This document shows positions 61,181 through 64,000 of a DNA stretch of 64,000 nucleotides, one piece after another. Source of the stretch: Gemmobacter sp. (lineage in GTDB: Bacteria > Pseudomonadota > Alphaproteobacteria > Rhodobacterales > Rhodobacteraceae); assembly GCF_034676705.1 (NCBI RefSeq), contig NZ_JAUCBS010000013.1, forward strand, positions 1,523,501 through 1,587,500, given 5' to 3'. Each line of letters starts with the position of its first letter. Position 1 is the first letter of the stretch. The notes beneath the pieces are model-generated. The model was not told the origin of the DNA and made no database searches. It worked only from the letters and a program-made list of their open reading frames with translations. The translations under genes and the position numbers were made by a program.

Positions 61181-61486
61181 ATGCCCAAGCTTGTTCGCCT
61201 GTATATCGTCAACGTTGCCATCGGGTTCGGGCTGTCGGCCCTGTTCCTTGGCGTGTTGCTTGGGCTGGATGTGGCGGGGCTGCGGCATCTGATCCTGCAC
61301 ACGGATATGGGCTGGCTGGCCGGGCTGATGATCTTTGTGTTTTCCGGCAGCATCTTTGCCGGCGTGCAGTTCGGCATTGCCGTGATGGGCATGGCCGACC
61401 GGGACGATACCCCGCGCGGCGGCCTGCGCCAGCATGCGGCGCCGGTTCCGGTGCGCGTGGCGGCGCCTGCCCGCAAGCGGCGGTGA
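61181..61486 (+). CDS. Small two-helix membrane protein
   Basis: The 101-residue protein has two membrane helices (IVNVAIGFGLSALFLGVLLGLDV and TDMGWLAGLMIFVFSGSIFAGVQFGIAVM) and a basic C-terminal tail (HAAPVPVRVAAPARKRR). The start is preceded by CACGGAGAATCACC. It is a conserved-looking alphaproteobacterial small membrane protein without known function. Followed by a strong terminator. Confidence 0.75.
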   Translation: MPKLVRLYIVNVAIGFGLSALFLGVLLGLDVAGLRHLILHTDMGWLAGLMIFVFSGSIFAGVQFGIAVMGMADRDDTPRGGLRQHAAPVPVRVAAPARKRR

Positions 61487-61510
61487 CCGCCGCATTTTCC
61501 GACCAGTCGC

Positions 61511-61540
61511 AGGCGCCCCTTGGGGCGCCTTTTGTTTTTT
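61511..61540 (+). terminator. Strong rho-independent terminator
   Basis: Perfect stem AGGCGCCCC/complement directly abutted, followed by TTTTGTTTTTT, 24 bases past the small membrane protein gene. Confidence 0.92.
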
Positions 61541-61565
61541 CGCCTTTGTTGCTTGCTTTTGAGTT

Positions 61566-61584
61566 GCGAATGATTATCAATCTC
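61566..61584. promoter_or_regulatory. Fur/Mur-type operator before the metal ABC operon
   Basis: Nine-one-nine dyad GCGAATGAT-T-ATCAATCTC, seven of nine positions symmetric, with the TGATTATCA core of Fur-family boxes, 23 bases before the binding-protein start. In this bacterial group the Fur orthologue (Mur) mainly responds to manganese. Confidence 0.65.
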
Positions 61585-61607
61585 AGGAGATGAGACAGGA
61601 GAGAGCG

Positions 61608-62566
61608 ATGCGACACGTGCGGCTGGCGGGACTTGTGATGGGGGCCATGCTGCTGGCAGGGCCGGCACGGGCGGCGGATCCGGTGCCGGTGCTGGCGACG
61701 GTGGGCATGATCGGCGATCTGGCGGCGGTGGTCGGCGGCGATTGCGCGGCGGTCGAGGTTTTGATCGGGCCGGGCAATGACCCGCATCTGTATCAGCCCC
61801 GCGCGTCGGACATCGCGCGGCTGCAAAAGGCGCAGGTGATCCTGCATCAGGGCTTCAACCTGGAAGGGCGGCTGGGCGAGGTGCTGGAACGGTTGCAGCG
61901 CGACCGCGTGGTGGTCGCGGTGGGCGAGGCGGCGGTGCCGGCCGACCTGCTGCTGAGCGCGCATGGCGCGGTTGACCCGCATCTGTGGATGGATGTGGCG
62001 ATCTGGGCGCGGCTGGTGCCACAGATTGCGGCCGTGCTGGGCACGGAACGCCCCGATTGCGCGGCGGCGATCAATGCCCGTGCCGATGGGTTCGGGCAGG
62101 AACTGGGGGCGCTGCACGATTGGGTGCAGGCCACGCTGGCCAGCATTCCCGAAGGTCGCCGCGTGCTGGTGACGGCGCATGATGCCTTTGGCTATTTCGC
62201 CCGCGCCTATGGCCTGCGCGAGGTGGCCATTCAGGGCTTTTCCACTGAATCCGAGGCCAGCGTGGCCGATATCCGCGCCGTGGCGGACGAGGTGGTCCGG
62301 TCCGGCGTGCCGGCGGTGTTCGTCGAAAGCACCATCAACCCGCGCACCGTGCAGGCCATGCTGGAGGCGGTGGCAGCGCAGGGCGGCAAGGTATCGCTGG
62401 GCGGGTCGCTGTTTTCCGACGCTATGGGCGAGGTGGGCACGCCCGAAGGCAGCTACATCGGCATGATCCGCGCCAATGTGCTGACCATCGCCGGCGCGCT
62501 GGGGGGCCAGCCGGCGCCCTGGCCGGCCGAGCTGGCGGCCTGGGCCGACCGTCACGGGGTGGCAAA

Positions 62567-62570
<4 letters not shown>
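61608..62570 (+). CDS. sitA: Manganese/zinc ABC transporter binding protein (SitA/TroA-like)
   Basis: From ATG 61608 (CAGGAGAGA site) the product has 320 residues, with a signal peptide ending ARAAD; ATG 61590 lacks spacing to its ribosome site. Metal ligands are visible as His in GNDPHLYQP, His in DPHLWMDV, His in TAHDAFGYFARAYGL and Asp in GSLFSDAMGEVGT. The His/His/His/Asp set resembles TroA. Manganese is favoured because of the Fur/Mur-like operator, but zinc cannot be excluded. It overlaps the ATPase gene by four bases. Confidence 0.9.
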
Positions 62571-63325
<755 letters not shown>

Positions 63326-63339
63326 GCGCGGCGCGCATG

Positions 63340-63400
63340 TGGCAGGCCGCCGGGGGGCCAGCCCCCCGGGCCCCCCGGGATATTTGCGGACAGATGAAGG
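63340..63400 (+). repeat. Dispersed intergenic repeat, divergent copy 11, inside an operon
   Basis: GGGGGGCCAGCCCCCC hairpin at 63352-63367, then CCCCCCGGGATATTTGCGGA and a CAGATGAAGGGG tail. The first part matches the family; the tail is closer to copy 3. It lies between the ATPase and permease genes. Confidence 0.85.
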
Positions 63401-63422
63401 GGCATGGCCGGGGGGCGCGCCG

Positions 63423-64000
63423 ATGACGCCGGGGTTTGACCATACGCTGGGGGTCGTCGCGCTGGGGGCGGCGGTGCTGGGGGCGACGGGGGGGATGCTG
63501 GGCAGCTTCGCCGTGCTGCGCCGCCAGAGCCTGCTGGGCGATGTGCTGGCCCATGCCGCCTTGCCGGGGCTGTGCCTGGGCTGGCTGGTGGCGGGCCGGT
63601 CTGTGGTGCCGCTGATGAGCGGGGCCTTGCTGGCCGGCGGGCTTGCCGCGCTGTCGGTGCTGGCGATTGGCCGGTTCACCCGGCTGAAGCCCGATGCGGC
63701 GCTGGGGATCGTGCTGTCGGTGTTCTTTGCCGCCGGTGTCGTGCTGCTGAGCCATGTGCAGGCGGTGGGCGGGGCAGGGGCGGCGGGGCTGTCGGCCTTT
63801 CTGTTCGGGCAGGCGGCCGCGATGCTGAAGGCCGATGTGCTGGCGATGGCCGGGGTGGGCGGCGTGGCGGCGCTGGTGGTGGCGGCGTTCTGGAAGGAAA
63901 TCCTCGCCGTCTGTTTCGATGCGCCCTATGCGCGGGCGCTGGGGTTGCCGGTGGGCGCCATCGAGGCGCTGCTGACCCTGCTGATGGCGATGGCGATTGT
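63423..64000 (+). CDS. sitC: Manganese/zinc ABC transporter permease (SitC-like), partial
   Basis: Starts at 63423 and is cut by the window end after 192 codons. The visible part has about five to six membrane helices and the ABC-3 family pattern MLGSFAVLRRQSLLGDVLAHAALPGLCLGWLV and YARALGLPVGAIEALLTLLMAMAIV. A second permease gene probably follows outside the window, as in sitABCD/troABCD. Confidence 0.9.
   Translation, partial: MTPGFDHTLGVVALGAAVLGATGGMLGSFAVLRRQSLLGDVLAHAALPGLCLGWLVAGRSVVPLMSGALLAGGLAALSVLAIGRFTRLKPDAALGIVLSVFFAAGVVLLSHVQAVGGAGAAGLSAFLFGQAAAMLKADVLAMAGVGGVAALVVAAFWKEILAVCFDAPYARALGLPVGAIEALLTLLMAMAI

Overview
The window is a G+C-rich, densely coding stretch of a bacterial chromosome. 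Gene content and order point to an alphaproteobacterium of the Rhodobacter group (Rhodobacterales). The clues are a short prolyl-tRNA synthetase without the editing insertion, a fused SecDF, a ribBX-ribH-nusB operon, TRAP and tripartite tricarboxylate transporters, divergent oxyR/katG, a DUF1127 protein, and many copies of an intergenic repeat built around GGGATATTTGGATCAGAG. Genus cannot be fixed from the sequence alone. I found no rRNA, tRNA, CRISPR array, prophage or insertion sequence.

Layout. 1-3427: siderophore-type iron ABC transporter (minus strand, ATPase cut by the window start) with a divergent DUF2218 gene. 3488-4639: orphan RecF-like ATPase. 4905-11532: three-gene set of a transglutaminase/DUF2126 fusion, a circularly permuted ATP-grasp/alpha-E fusion and a second transglutaminase; this is a predicted peptide or amide ligation system whose product is unknown and is the best candidate here for undescribed biology. 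11576-15663: molybdenum block (fdhD, a 50-residue membrane protein, a ModE-type regulator, modABC) with two palindromic Mo-box candidates. 15881-19488: TRAP transporter, with the binding protein facing convergently onto its two permease genes. 19838-21997: metallophosphoesterase followed by a protein kinase fused to a universal stress domain. 22019-24963: TctABC transporter. 25112-28318: oxyR and katG divergently arranged.

28539-38018 holds a zinc metallopeptidase, a tyrosine phosphatase overlapping tail-to-tail with a HAD phosphatase, a thioesterase, a CorC-like protein, ExoD, SecDF, two envelope or secreted proteins and a small RTX protein. 38167-40498 is a PepSY protein/response regulator/histidine kinase operon, divergent from the RTX gene, with four phased CTGAC half-sites between them. 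40658-43302: ketopantoate reductase and a flavin dehydrogenase. 43550-49776: proS, an Rdx protein, an unrecognised gene in a less G+C-rich patch, DUF1127, two tandem YitT paralogues and typA. 50026-51840: cobT and cobS, divergent. 51890-54708: copA-cueR behind a clear CueR promoter. 54705-57753: an envelope protein, enolase and an EamA transporter. 57882-60016: ribBX-ribH-nusB. 60032-61486: LrgA/LrgB pair and a small membrane protein. 61608-64000: a Mn/Zn ABC transporter (third gene cut by the window end) behind a Fur/Mur-like box.

Theme: much of the window concerns metal supply and metal or oxidative stress (iron-siderophore, molybdate, copper, manganese/zinc, cobalamin, catalase), each next to its own regulator or operator. 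Eleven copies of one modular intergenic repeat are scattered between genes, including one inside the Mn/Zn operon and one that supplies the last codons of panE.
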